From Nitrosophilus labii (GTDB taxonomy: Bacteria; Campylobacterota; Campylobacteria; Campylobacterales; Nitratiruptoraceae): a DNA stretch of 64,000 nt. Shown here one piece after another: positions 19,101 through 28,307 of the stretch. The notes below the pieces were generated by a model. That model saw only the letters and a list, made by a program, of their open reading frames with translations. It did no database searches and was not told the origin of the DNA. Where the stretch lies: assembly GCF_014466985.1 (NCBI RefSeq), contig NZ_AP022826.1, positions 1,426,001 through 1,490,000 on the forward strand. Direction: 5' to 3'. Numbering within the stretch: position 1 is the first letter of the stretch; every line of letters begins with the position of its first letter. Made by a program: the position numbers and the translations under genes.

Positions 19101-21100
19101 TAATGTTCTCAGCTTTTAATGCCGGTGTGGCAGATATAGATACACAGAAAAAAATTTACGATATTATTAAAAACAACATTGATGCATTTGCAAAAAATCT
19201 AGCCGAAAATTTAGGTAACAACCCTTATTATATCATGGAAGCTTCACAGGAATATATTGACGCTTTGGCAACATCTAAAAGCCTTATACAAGAGCAGTTG
19301 GAAAAAGAGTCTATTTTTACGACAATTTCTATTCAAAGCATAAAAGTTAATGAAATAGACGGTTTTAGTGTATATAAAACTGGAGATCCAATCGATGGAA
19401 AAATTCTTATAGAAAACGATACAATGGTTTTTGCCGATTTTATGATTACAGATAGTGCTACCGGTAAGATTATTAGAGATTATGTTAACGAGTTTTATAA
19501 TGATGGGTTATTATCGCCTCAAGATTCAACTTTCTTTTTATATAGAGCCTATAAGGCTACTTACGATGTAAAATATAGGAGTTGTAAAGTAAATATAAAA
19601 ACTCCAAAATTTGAAGGCATGACTCTATCAAATTTCAACAAATTACCTGAATATAAACTTGCTATTAGAACTTTGATAAGTCAAGGTATATTTCCAATTA
19701 TTAGTACAGCTATTGGTATAAATATAGATAATAAAGCTCAATCTGTATTATTAGATTATGTAATTATTCCGGCCTTAAACGGAAACGCTATTGATTATTG
19801 GCAAGAAGGAAAGGTTGGGGATGGTTTTAGTAAATTTGTTGAAGATATTATAAAAATTATTGCTAAAGATGACGACGTACAAAAAGCTTTAATAAAAGTT
19901 TTAGGTTGGGATAAAAAGTTTTTCGGAAAAATAGCTACAAAACTTATTGCTAAAACTGCTACAAAAGGATTTCAAGTTGCAGCTACTGCAGTCGATTTGG
20001 GATTAACCGTTTTAGATTTTGCCACTATAAAAGACGAGATAGAGTTTATAGTAAACTTTCCTATAGAAATAACTGATATTTATCCTACTTCAGTTAAAAA
20101 AGACGGTTTTTCTAAAACTATATATCTGGAAGGAAGAGGGCTGGATAACTACTGCTCCGAATATGAAAAAGAGTGGATATCTTATCTTCCTCCTAGATAC
20201 ATTAATGTTTGTAAAACATGGCATTATCCTACTGTTACTATCAAATCTGGTAACGATATAATAGATTTGGATCTACATAAAGAGGATGAAAGCTTATACT
20301 ATTTTGAAATACCTAGTGACTTTTTAGAAAATGCAACAGAAGATATAAATGTTACAGTTACGCATGTTCACAATGATGAGCAATGGATAGATGAACTTAT
20401 AAATATTACTGTTGCGGCACCTAAAACAATCTCTATAGTTGATAAACTTTCTATAAGCAAGATTACACCAGATAGTGGAGGTTCTGGAACTATAGTAGTT
20501 ATAAGTGGCGCTGGATTTTCTACAAATCTGTTAGATAATAAGGTCTATTTTACTACTAACGATGGAACAACTCTTGCAACAGTTATAGATGCGACTGAGT
20601 CTGAACTAACTGTTCAGGTACCAAAAGGAGTTGTAACAGGAGACGTTTGGGTAAGTGTGGATAATGAAGAGAGTAACAGACTAACTTTTACGGTATCAAC
20701 TACTAAAGTAACTATAGAGTTTGGCGATAACGGTAGCTTAACTGATGATACTTTTTCTTTAGATTTCGATAATGGAAAAGTTATAAAAACAATGCCTTAT
20801 CCTATGGTTACTGACAGCGTAACGGTAGAAATGGAACCCGATGTCATATATACTGTTAAGCTTATTGGTATTACTGCACCGGATGCTATAGGGACTTATT
20901 ATATAAGTTTTCCGTCCGAAGTTGAAGTTCTGCCAAATAGTGATGAGTTAAGTGGATATGACCTGACTGCTGGCGTCGTTAAAACCTTTTATATAAGATT
21001 AAACTCTGCTACAAGTACCGTAAATATAGTCAATACGTTTAACCAAAGCATTAATTACGTTCCACTAAAACAAATAATAATTCAGCCAGAAACTAGATAA
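16190..21100 (+). CDS. Giant surface lipoprotein with calcium-binding (TSP3-like) repeats and IPT/TIG domains
   Basis: 1636 residues. The lipobox LLLG|C puts the lipidated cysteine at residue 19, followed by GGSS. Visible order: a carboxypeptidase-regulatory-like segment near 30-110; a PKD/Ig-like domain about 285-380; acidic DxDxDG calcium-binding repeats about 378-440; a pre-peptidase C-terminal-like beta domain about 447-570; a second run of DxDxDG repeats about 572-700; two IPT/TIG-like domains about 720-880; a helical middle part about 960-1330; and another TIG domain about 1417-1502 (SGGSGTIVVISGAGFS). No catalytic motif was found, so adhesion, surface display or biofilm structure is the likeliest role. 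The protein is acidic and would need calcium to fold. It stands alone between AT-rich DNA and a perfect terminator-like hairpin, suggesting acquisition or fast evolution. Confidence 0.8.
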   Translation: MKIFNLIVTIALSFLLLGCGGSSEQTSDTTSTTISGSTYKGIVQNAVVNVYDFSNNSKGKLISTSVVEDSKFTVSNINGSTPILIEITKNTDNTTYYIDETNGKKVGFNDLVLKTIINNPTEKYEYFITPLTTLATEMLINGKFSDFDTAQSTISKLFGLSFDSLSLTKPNIEGIETDSEKTKENEYAISILSMVAYQNEINKIVGTQFTFKDLLELIVKDLSDGIFDGKDGNESLIISDGNLTFAVGDLPKKLSQAGQDSLSIKNPLLFENMKDYFLRAATAARVIEPPIIDIKYSENIRLNEKSLLSADGSYSYFGYPLTYAWSIKSSPTNSNAVLSNKNDANTFITVDTEGNYVISLEISDGHNKVSKDINITADLDGDGLLSYEDLDVDGDGILNENDLFPNNPAEFLDDDGNGIGNFAQEDEDGDGVVDTEDDYPFDENRSIITTINETEFNGNLNDANVLSGSLPLKVSGTVYFDSGTDDDYFKFDSVAGTIVSMVLKKSNTDFEPIVSIVDSSGNSLVAINNINYANNTVVTFRIPTDGTYAFIITDKNNYSDTNNTYEAKIFVDSDMDGVADDFERAIGCNEKSSDSDGDGIKDFYEIYTSSFDIDGDGIPNWLDIDSDGDTILDANEALVDYDNDGLLNPYDTDSDGNGISDDSEIGTNHINPLDTDGDGYADYMDVDDDNDGILDINDNNRLTSEDINSSATIYIEGNINSVKIPNFAQTGGVLNITGENFDQNAIVLLIEQNGVHNLVPTEINSTNITVTLPKIIGQAIVRVYNNDYLTASDNLNIVEATSPVLYEVVYPNTQQYALDGDTVTLNGVNLSNIASVKVNDIEIKTFYATNTSVSFDVNSSISSGTVKVTTLNGESNELPIFIGKTINGKVVLPQGSSYNYSDLKVDFAGIEYNINDDGNFTMVIRNRGSSSITVFTPEDASGTSAYYLSALVFSDDNASIIVDTNSTAIDIMFSAFNAGVADIDTQKKIYDIIKNNIDAFAKNLAENLGNNPYYIMEASQEYIDALATSKSLIQEQLEKESIFTTISIQSIKVNEIDGFSVYKTGDPIDGKILIENDTMVFADFMITDSATGKIIRDYVNEFYNDGLLSPQDSTFFLYRAYKATYDVKYRSCKVNIKTPKFEGMTLSNFNKLPEYKLAIRTLISQGIFPIISTAIGINIDNKAQSVLLDYVIIPALNGNAIDYWQEGKVGDGFSKFVEDIIKIIAKDDDVQKALIKVLGWDKKFFGKIATKLIAKTATKGFQVAATAVDLGLTVLDFATIKDEIEFIVNFPIEITDIYPTSVKKDGFSKTIYLEGRGLDNYCSEYEKEWISYLPPRYINVCKTWHYPTVTIKSGNDIIDLDLHKEDESLYYFEIPSDFLENATEDINVTVTHVHNDEQWIDELINITVAAPKTISIVDKLSISKITPDSGGSGTIVVISGAGFSTNLLDNKVYFTTNDGTTLATVIDATESELTVQVPKGVVTGDVWVSVDNEESNRLTFTVSTTKVTIEFGDNGSLTDDTFSLDFDNGKVIKTMPYPMVTDSVTVEMEPDVIYTVKLIGITAPDAIGTYYISFPSEVEVLPNSDELSGYDLTAGVVKTFYIRLNSATSTVNIVNTFNQSINYVPLKQIIIQPETR

Positions 21101-21102
21101 GC

Positions 21103-21137
21103 AATTTCTAGAGTAAGGTTTTCTTACTCTAGAAATT
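21103..21137 (+). terminator. Perfect 15-bp hairpin after the large lipoprotein gene
   Basis: AATTTCTAGAGTAAG (21103-21117) pairs perfectly with 21123-21137 around the loop GTTTT. It lies three bases after the TAA of the lipoprotein gene. There is no strong T tract, so it may stabilise the 3' end rather than act as a classical terminator. Confidence 0.65.
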
Positions 21138-21168
21138 TAGTAACAATGTAAGTTAATAAAGAATATAA

Positions 21169-21441
21169 ATGAAAAAAATAAACTGGATTGCTTTAATCGT
21201 TGGTGTTATAATATGTATGACATCATTAAATTCATTTATCGGCAAACTTAATGACAATACCGTTGGATTTAGAGGTTTTTTCTCCATAGGAGAATGGGGT
21301 TATATTTTATTGCCTATTTTATTTATTATTGGAATATCCATTGTAAGCTATGCTTTAAATCTACCTTTCAAAATATCCAAAATAGGTAATATACTTTATA
21401 ATGCTGTAGTTGATGCTTTTAAAAGTAAATTAAAAAAATAA
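21169..21441 (+). CDS. Small two-helix membrane protein of unknown function
   Basis: 90 residues with hydrophobic segments at about 7-25 and 43-62 and a lysine-rich C-terminus (FKSKLKK). It starts 31 bp after the hairpin that follows the large lipoprotein gene. No family was recognised and no strong ribosome site is evident. It may be a genuine small gene tied to the neighbouring lipoprotein, or an AT-rich chance frame; the membrane pattern and length favour a gene. Confidence 0.5.
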   Translation: MKKINWIALIVGVIICMTSLNSFIGKLNDNTVGFRGFFSIGEWGYILLPILFIIGISIVSYALNLPFKISKIGNILYNAVVDAFKSKLKK

Positions 21442-21748
21442 TTCTTAATAATTCTCAAATGATAATATTCAGTTAACCCTTTTTAGGACAAAAATGATTA
21501 TCTAATATTTTATGATGAAAAATATCTCTTTTTTTTATAAATAGGATTGTGTCCACTATTTTTAATATCTGGAAAAATTTTAGAAATCGTGTCCCATTTC
21601 AAAATAGTTAATTATCGTGACATTTTTTTTCGGTATATGAAAAACATTTCTTAAAATCAAATATATTTAATATATTTTGCTAAAATTTTAAAGAAAAAAT
21701 TAAAATAGATTAGTTCCAAATTTAATGCTAAATAAAGTTAACCACGAT

Positions 21749-22417
21749 ATGAAAAAAATCAAAATCTTAATAGTTGAAGATGAAAGTTTGGTGGCTCTAG
21801 ACATCGCTGAGATTGTGAAAACGGGACTTAGTGCCGAAGTAAAGATTGCAAACTCTTTTAAAAGTGCATTAGATATTTTTGAAAAGTTTGATCCAGATAT
21901 TTTATTTTTAGACATAAAAATAGAAGGAGAACTAGACGGTATCGATATAGCTAAGGAAATAAAACGCAAAAAAGAGCTTCCGGTGATTTTTATAACCGCT
22001 TACAATGATGATAAAACCTTGCAAAGAGCTTTTGAAACCTTCCCGAAAAACTTCATAGTCAAACCTTTCAAAGAAGAGGATATTCTAACGTCTGCAAAAC
22101 TTGCCCTAAACTCTATCGAAAAAGAGCAGATCATAGCTTTTGACGAAATATTTTCTTTCAATCTAAAAACAAAAGAACTCTATAAAAAAGGCAAAACTAT
22201 TAAACTTACAAAAAAAGAGAGTCAGCTTCTGTATCTTCTAGTAAAGAGTAAAAACTCTATAGTTACATTTGATACGATAGATTATGAAATCTGGCCCGAA
22301 GATCTCGTTAACAATAATACAAGAAGAACTCTTATCTATAGGCTTAGAAAAAAACTCGACAACTGTTTTTTGGAAACAGTTTTCGGTATAGGATGCAAGT
22401 TAAATATAAAAGAATAG
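21749..22417 (+). CDS. Response regulator with receiver and winged-helix output domains
   Basis: 222 residues from ATG 21749; an upstream ATG at 21725 would add eight residues. The receiver has acidic residues D11/E12 in VEDESLV, phospho-acceptor D55 (ILFLDIKIEGE) and lysine K105 (FIVKPF). The C-terminal part (about 140-222) resembles a Trans_reg_C winged helix with KLTKKESQLLYLLV and RRTLIYRLRKKL. It probably pairs with the orphan histidine kinase at 24813-26606, which lies in convergent orientation beyond two decayed genes. The separation suggests that the intervening DNA was inserted or that the pair was split. Confidence 0.8.
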   Translation: MKKIKILIVEDESLVALDIAEIVKTGLSAEVKIANSFKSALDIFEKFDPDILFLDIKIEGELDGIDIAKEIKRKKELPVIFITAYNDDKTLQRAFETFPKNFIVKPFKEEDILTSAKLALNSIEKEQIIAFDEIFSFNLKTKELYKKGKTIKLTKKESQLLYLLVKSKNSIVTFDTIDYEIWPEDLVNNNTRRTLIYRLRKKLDNCFLETVFGIGCKLNIKE

Positions 22418-22530
22418 TTTTTATATTTTTATCTAGTGCGTTAAAGTTTGACCCCTGTATCGTTTGGCAGAGTGAAACGAACTTCACTCCGCGCTAAAAT
22501 TTACCCTCTAACACAGGCATTCAAATAGCA

Positions 22531-22731
22531 TCACTCAAAAAGAGATAGATCTATAACTACCAAACCGCTACCACCATCCGCCACATAGGCTTTTGTGCCG
22601 TCACTTGAGAGGGTAACGCCATAAGCCCAACCTGCCGTATCGTAGGAGCCAAGCAGGATTGGATTAGCTGAATCAGAGATATCTATAATAGCCAAACCGT
22701 TACTATAATCTGTTGCATGTACTTTTGAACT
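22531..22731 (-). pseudogene. Remnant of an LVIVD-repeat beta-propeller protein
   Basis: Reading minus from 22731 to the stop at 22531 gives about 65 open codons with two propeller-like blades (GLAIIDISDSANPILLGS; GVTLSSDGTKAYVADGGSG; LVVIDLS). These match LVIVD repeats. A TAG at 22732-22734 interrupts the frame upstream and no start or ribosome site is present, so only the C-terminal end of a gene survives. The GC content is higher than in the flanking pseudogene. The rest of 22418-22905 holds no intact gene. Confidence 0.7.
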
Positions 22732-22905
22732 CTACTAGAAAAGACACTATAAATTGTGATACTTTTTCTCATCTTTTGAAATTTTCTTTTTTTCTCTTAT
22801 CATTTTAGCATATTTATAAATCCTCCTATGCTCTGGCTGTATAAATTTTTGGATCACTATACTTCAATAGCATAGCATCGGCTAATTCTGGAATTTTCAT
22901 AGTTC

Positions 22906-24737
22906 TTAGTTCTTATAACCTTTATACGTTCCATAGTATCCTTCCGTATTACTCCAAGTGCCACTAACTTCACCTGTAATAGTATTTATATTTCCGCTAA
23001 AAGTTACACCATATGAGGCATCTCCCATAACCATTGTTCCATTAGTTCCATCTGTAATATTTCCTGATAAAGAAATATTTCCATATAAATCAGAATATGC
23101 TACTCCTTGAATATTTCCATTTGAATCAATACTAAATTCCCATATACCACTATCGTCTCCAGAATATGTACCACTATAATTTCCAATATATGAAGTTATT
23201 TGACTATTTGACGAGTCTTCAGAAATTAATTCCATAGTAATAATTTCTATGCTTCCATCACTATTATCATAAACATTAATTTCATAACTTGTTGCTGTTT
23301 TTTCTATAACACTAATTTCCCATTTTCCGTATCCGAAATTAATTTCATATAAATACTTAAATAAAAGTGTAAAATCCTCTTTTGATAATGGTTCTGATAT
23401 GTTAAGGTTAGATATGTCATAAGATATATTTCCTATATATGTTGTACTACAATCATAATGCCAATCTTCACCAATATATGTGAGAGTTTTTATAATTCCA
23501 TTTTCACTTGTAAAATTATAAGTTCCAGTAGCATAATTTGAACAATAATCATATTTTCCAGTAGAGGACCAAGTACTGGAAAGTATGGAAGTATTATCTG
23601 ATGGAATATTAGGATCTTGTTAAAAATAATAACGATATAATACACCATTACTAAGATCATTTATTATAATAGTATGTAATCCATCAAAATAAACAGTTAA
23701 TTCTCCATCTATACCATCATTTGATAGATTTTTGATAGAATCAATGTATTTAATATCGTAAGGATTTTTTACATCTAAAATAATTTTCTTGATTTATACT
23801 GTGATTTACTGCTATTACCAATACTCCATTTTTTAAGTCCATATCAAAAATATTTAAACTACCTGTTCCATACCATGTAAAGCCAAATTTAGAAGGAATA
23901 TCAATATCTTCAACTTTCCTAGGAATACCATTACTATCTATTGTATAAATGTTAAGAGATGTTTCTCTTAGAATATAAAGATAATCATTATATATACCGA
24001 TTAGTCCTGCTTGCAAAGTATATGTTACTTCAAAACTTGAACTATTTATAATATATATATCCTCTAAAGCTCCATTTTGGGCAATAATAAAATCTTTTAT
24101 TTTTCCACCTCTTGAACCATGATAATATTGTGTATATCTACTTCTTATACCTTCAATTTGGCTTATTTTTTTTTAAAACTGGTGAAGTAGGAAAAGATAC
24201 GTCTATAACTGCAGCAAAATCATTTGAAATAAAATATAGGTCGTTGTTTTCTTTATATATATAAATAGACTTATGTATCCCATTATATTCATAAGGTAGA
24301 CATCCATCTATTGGGAAATTAGTAATATTTTCGTAACTTGTTCCCGACTATTTTGATATCAATAAGTTACAGCCTGTATTAGTATCATTTTCATATTTAT
24401 ATAAACCGTCAAATAAGGTGTAAGATACAGGATTGAAAGCAATAGTAGAGATAATATCAAATGTATTTTGATCTATAATTTTAGTTTCCCTATTCAAAGT
24501 ATTATAATCCAAAATTGCTATATAATTTCCTGCTTGAACGATACCTCTAGAATAAAGTTTAGGATAATTGACAATAAATGAATCAGTTGTATCTTTTAAA
24601 AAAGTTACAAAACCATTTCTGCTTGCAAGAAGTGAAGTGTTGCTGTTTATACTATCACTATCGCCACTACTACTACCAGCACCACAACCGACTAATGTTA
24701 AAATCAGGGATAAAAAGAACACTAATCTTAAATACAT
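22906..24737 (-). pseudogene. Decayed ~600-codon lipoprotein gene with four lesions
   Basis: The start is well formed: AGGAGGAGATAAA before the ATG at 24737, then a signal peptide with lipobox LVG|CGAGSSS. The coding sense continues across four breaks: TAG at 24348-24350, a +1 shift in a run of nine T (24166-24174, plus sense), a -1 shift at 23784-23787, and TAA at 23620-23622. Between the breaks the frames stay open and similar in composition, down to a stop at 22906. The C-terminal 100 residues are repetitive (GNYSGTYSGDDSG, GNISLSGNITDGTNG), as in beta-helical or beta-sandwich surface proteins. Four independent lesions argue for true decay, although two lie in homopolymers where sequencing error is possible. 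Function unknown. Confidence 0.8.
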
Positions 24738-24812
24738 TTTATCTCCTCCTTTACATAAAACTTAAAAAATATTAACAAACAAACATCACAAATTTGTTTC
24801 AATTTTTTGAAT

Positions 24813-26606
24813 TTAAAAAATTATTTTAAAAAGGCTTTTTCCGTTTTTAGAGTCGATAAAAAAATCGCCTTTTAGCTGCATTGAAGAGAGAGTTTTTACA
24901 AGAAGAAGCCCTATGGAGTCACTTTTTTTGGAAGGATCAAAACCTTTTCCGTTATCTTCTACTAAAAGTATATATTTTTCATTCTCTTTATATAAAGATA
25001 TTTCTATTTTTCCGCCGTTTTTGCCAAAAGCGTGTTTTATAGAATTTGTTACAAGTTCGTTTACTATAAGCCCGCAGTAAATGGCTTTTGCCATATTAAG
25101 ATCTGCATTTATATCAAAAACTATTTCGATATTTTTACTGTTTGTAGTACTTTTTAATATTTCGTTTACAATACTGACAAAGTAGTTTTTGGTATCAATT
25201 TTGCTAACTTCGTTTTTCTTATATAGAAGTTCATGAAGTTTGCTGATGGAGCTTATTCTATTTTGAGCCGTTTTTAAAATATCTTTAGCGTTTTCGTCAA
25301 CAATTTTGTTACTTTGTAATCTTAAAAGAGATATTATCATCTGCATATTATTTTTGACTCTATGGTTGAGCTCCTTAAATAAAACGTCTTTTTCATCCAA
25401 AGCTTTCAACAGCTGCTGCGTCCTTTCTTTTACCATCTTTTCTAGTCTGTTTTTCTCCTCTTTTTGCAGTTTTATCAAAAGTGCATCAGCTGCAGCTTTT
25501 TCCGCCTTGAGCCTGTTGATACGATCTGCCAAACCGATGGAAAATATTAAAGCTTCAGCGGCGATTCCCGCTTGAACAAGATATGGAAAGTTAGACAAAA
25601 ATTCCAAATGCCCAAGATTGTATAGCCCCATCAAAGCCATAGAAGTTACTACACAAAGCCATCCAAAAGCAAAATACCTAGCCTGTGTGACGTTTTTTTT
25701 AAGCGCTAAAAAGATAATAGCCATAAATACAAAAGAAAGAGGTATCAAAAGAGCAATCATTATATTTGCATCCGGAACAAATGATGAAAAAGCTATATAA
25801 AAAGGCATGATTTTTAGTATTTTATCCGCCTTAGGCATATACTTTTTGGTCTCCAAAAAAGTTCTAGTAAAGGGAGGGATAAAGATCAAAGTAGCAGCTA
25901 TTATAAAATGTATATAAATTCTATGTTCTATAGGTTTTTGCAATATAAAAAATTCCAAAAACCCAGTGTAGTAAGCTTGATGGAGCAATACGCCCAAAAG
26001 ATAGGCACAATACCACAAATAAGTTTTGTCTTTCGTAAAGAAATATATAAAAAAGTTATAAATCAAAAGTGCAAGTAGAGCCCCAAAAAATAAAGCGTAT
26101 ACAGTAAATCTTACTATTTCATACCTATCAAAAGCACCATATTCCCAAAGAATGGGCTTAATAATTAGTGAAGACACGGGTGAGCTTGTATAGATATAAA
26201 ACTCTTTCTCTTCTTTTGGAGCAAAATGTAACTCAAACCTTGGAGTAAAGTTAAAGTGATTTTTACCTAGCAGTAAAGTGCCTTGCTTTGAGATATAATC
26301 TCCAAATAAAGTCGCATATCCAATATGCGGCCAATCAAGCTCCAAAATCTTTTTTTGATACAATTGAGAATCGTTTTTATAGATGCATTTTAGCCATACT
26401 TCAAGTTCCGGTCGAAAACTAAAATTAATAAAAGATTTTGAAGTAGTTTTCCAGTTATCGTCTGACAACTTTTTAATTTCTTCTATAGATAAATTTTTAT
26501 CGTAGTTTTCTAGATACCGACATAGAGAAAATATCTCGATTCTCTCAGCAGCCAATAAATGAATATTTAATAAAAATAAAAGAAAATAAAAAATTGACTT
26601 TTTCAT
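24813..26606 (-). CDS. 7TMR-DISM histidine kinase with HisKA_2-type dimerisation domain
   Basis: 597 residues. A signal peptide (1-20) is followed by an extracytoplasmic carbohydrate-binding-like 7TMR-DISMED2 region about 25-150, then seven membrane segments about 165-365 (7TMR-DISM_7TM). A coiled coil about 365-405 and a DHp domain with H415 (FKELNHRVKNNMQMIISLL) follow; the HRVKNN text is typical of HisKA_2/HWE kinases. The HATPase domain is at about 500-597 (ELVTNSIKHAF, VEDNGKGFDP). Its partner is probably the response regulator at 21749-22417. Ligands of this receptor class are mostly unknown and may be extracellular sugars or lipids. Confidence 0.85.
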   Translation of the reverse strand: MKKSIFYFLLFLLNIHLLAAERIEIFSLCRYLENYDKNLSIEEIKKLSDDNWKTTSKSFINFSFRPELEVWLKCIYKNDSQLYQKKILELDWPHIGYATLFGDYISKQGTLLLGKNHFNFTPRFELHFAPKEEKEFYIYTSSPVSSLIIKPILWEYGAFDRYEIVRFTVYALFFGALLALLIYNFFIYFFTKDKTYLWYCAYLLGVLLHQAYYTGFLEFFILQKPIEHRIYIHFIIAATLIFIPPFTRTFLETKKYMPKADKILKIMPFYIAFSSFVPDANIMIALLIPLSFVFMAIIFLALKKNVTQARYFAFGWLCVVTSMALMGLYNLGHLEFLSNFPYLVQAGIAAEALIFSIGLADRINRLKAEKAAADALLIKLQKEEKNRLEKMVKERTQQLLKALDEKDVLFKELNHRVKNNMQMIISLLRLQSNKIVDENAKDILKTAQNRISSISKLHELLYKKNEVSKIDTKNYFVSIVNEILKSTTNSKNIEIVFDINADLNMAKAIYCGLIVNELVTNSIKHAFGKNGGKIEISLYKENEKYILLVEDNGKGFDPSKKSDSIGLLLVKTLSSMQLKGDFFIDSKNGKSLFKIIF

Positions 26607-26640
26607 TTTTCACTCATTTTTGGCGCAAAAAGCGCCAAGT

Positions 26641-28272
26641 TTAAGGTAGCAGTATACCCCTTATCATAAAGTAGATCATAGCTGCCAAAACAGCTGCTGC
26701 GGGAACGGTAATAAGCCAAGCTGCTACTATCATTTTAAGAGCGCTTCTTTGAACTAGTTCATATTTTTTAACGGCTTTTAAAGCCTTTTTCTCAATTTTG
26801 GTAAGTTTTATCTCACCGTCTACTAGTTTTGCGATAACCGCTTTTTCACGGTTTATCTTTTCTATCAAAGCTTTTACTACAAAAGGATCGGCTTTTTTAG
26901 GATCTCCTAAAGATTCAAGAGCTCTTTCATACTCTCGTAACTTTTCCATCTCTTTTTCTAAATGAGCCTCTTTAAACTCTTCCATCAACTCCTCTTCGCT
27001 CTTTTTCTCCCTCTCTTCTAGTTTCATCAAATATTCTCTTAAAAATCCAACCCCAAAAACCCCACCAACGGCTATATGGGTAGAGCTTACCGGAAGTCCA
27101 AGAGCAGAAGCAACTATAACTGTAATCGCGGCCGCTAAAGCTATACAAAAAGCTCTTATTTGATCAAGTTCGGTTATCTCGCTTCCAACCTTTTTTATAA
27201 GCTTAGGACCATAAAGGGCTAGTCCTATAGAGATACCAAGAGCTCCCACAAGCATAACCCAAAGTGGAATTGGTGCTTTTTTACCGAACTCTCCACTCAT
27301 TATGGCATCATTTATCCCAGCAAGCGGCCCCACCGCATTTGCTACGTCGTTAGCTCCGTGAGCGAAACTAAGCAGTGCGGCGCTAAATATCAAAGGTATG
27401 GTAAATAGAGTATTTATCGATTCTCTATCGTTTGCAAGTTCGTTTGCTTTTTTGGCTATTAGAGGTTTTACGAAAAGATATATTATAGCGGCTATGATAA
27501 AACCGATTGATATTGCAAGAGGTAGAGGCACCTTTATGATATGTTTTATCCCTTTTACTATCAAATAGCTAGAAAACGCCCAGCTCATAATAGCTATATA
27601 GATAGGAACCCACTTTTTTGCCGCTTCGATTTTATTCTCTTTAAAAATCACGTTTCTCTTTATCAGATACAAAAATCCTGCGGCTATCATACCTCCAAGA
27701 ACTGGAGATATTATCCAAGAAGCGGCTATTTTTCCCATTGTCCCCCAGGAGACTATGCTAAATCCCGCCGCTGCAATCCCAGCGCCCATCACTCCTCCAA
27801 CTATAGAGTGAGTAGTAGAGACGGGAGCGCCGATTGCCGTAGCTAGATTTAGCCAGATAGCTGCCGCTAAAAGAGCTGCAAGCATCAACCAGATAAAGGT
27901 TTGAGTATTTGCTATCAAGTTTGGATCTATTATACCTTTTTTAATAGTTCCAACAACATCGCCACCGGCTATTAACGCCCCTGCAGCCTCAAAAATCGCG
28001 GCTATTATAATGGCTCCCATCAAACTTATAGCACCGCTACCAACCGCAGGTCCTACATTGTTGGCCACATCATTAGCACCTATATTCATAGCCATATATC
28101 CGCCGAAAATTGCCGCGATAATAAGCAGAGTTCTATTTTCTATACCAGAAGAGTAGATAGATACATATATCATAACACCTAAGATAAAAAGTAAAGCGAT
28201 AAAAATCCTTCCCGCATCTTTAATATCAAATTTTCTAGCTCTTTTAACATCCGGATAATGCTTCAGCTCCAA
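26641..28272 (-). CDS. pit: PiT-family inorganic phosphate transporter
   Basis: 543 residues. Two inverted PiT repeats carry the signature GANDVANNVGPAVGSGAI near the N-terminus and FAHGANDVANAVGPLAG in the second half, with conserved APVSTTHSIVGG and LPVSSTHIAVGG segments. A charged cytosolic insert of about 95 residues (about 415-510), rich in Glu and Lys, lies before the last membrane helix; it is longer than in basic PiT proteins and may be regulatory. PiT is a low-affinity, proton- or sodium-driven phosphate importer, complementary to the high-affinity Pst system at 5854-11084. No Pho box was seen upstream. Confidence 0.88.
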   Translation of the reverse strand: MELKHYPDVKRARKFDIKDAGRIFIALLFILGVMIYVSIYSSGIENRTLLIIAAIFGGYMAMNIGANDVANNVGPAVGSGAISLMGAIIIAAIFEAAGALIAGGDVVGTIKKGIIDPNLIANTQTFIWLMLAALLAAAIWLNLATAIGAPVSTTHSIVGGVMGAGIAAAGFSIVSWGTMGKIAASWIISPVLGGMIAAGFLYLIKRNVIFKENKIEAAKKWVPIYIAIMSWAFSSYLIVKGIKHIIKVPLPLAISIGFIIAAIIYLFVKPLIAKKANELANDRESINTLFTIPLIFSAALLSFAHGANDVANAVGPLAGINDAIMSGEFGKKAPIPLWVMLVGALGISIGLALYGPKLIKKVGSEITELDQIRAFCIALAAAITVIVASALGLPVSSTHIAVGGVFGVGFLREYLMKLEEREKKSEEELMEEFKEAHLEKEMEKLREYERALESLGDPKKADPFVVKALIEKINREKAVIAKLVDGEIKLTKIEKKALKAVKKYELVQRSALKMIVAAWLITVPAAAVLAAMIYFMIRGILLP

Positions 28273-28307
28273 CTTTACTCCTTTTGATTGATAAACTTTA
28301 TTTAAAA

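Noticed and set aside
22740-22905. A small gene on minus between the two pseudogenes (KIPELADAMLLKYSDPKIYT segment)
   Set aside because: About 24 codons read sensibly and then the sense moves to another frame (HRRIYKYAKMIREKKK). It may be a further gene scrap, but there is not enough to name it.
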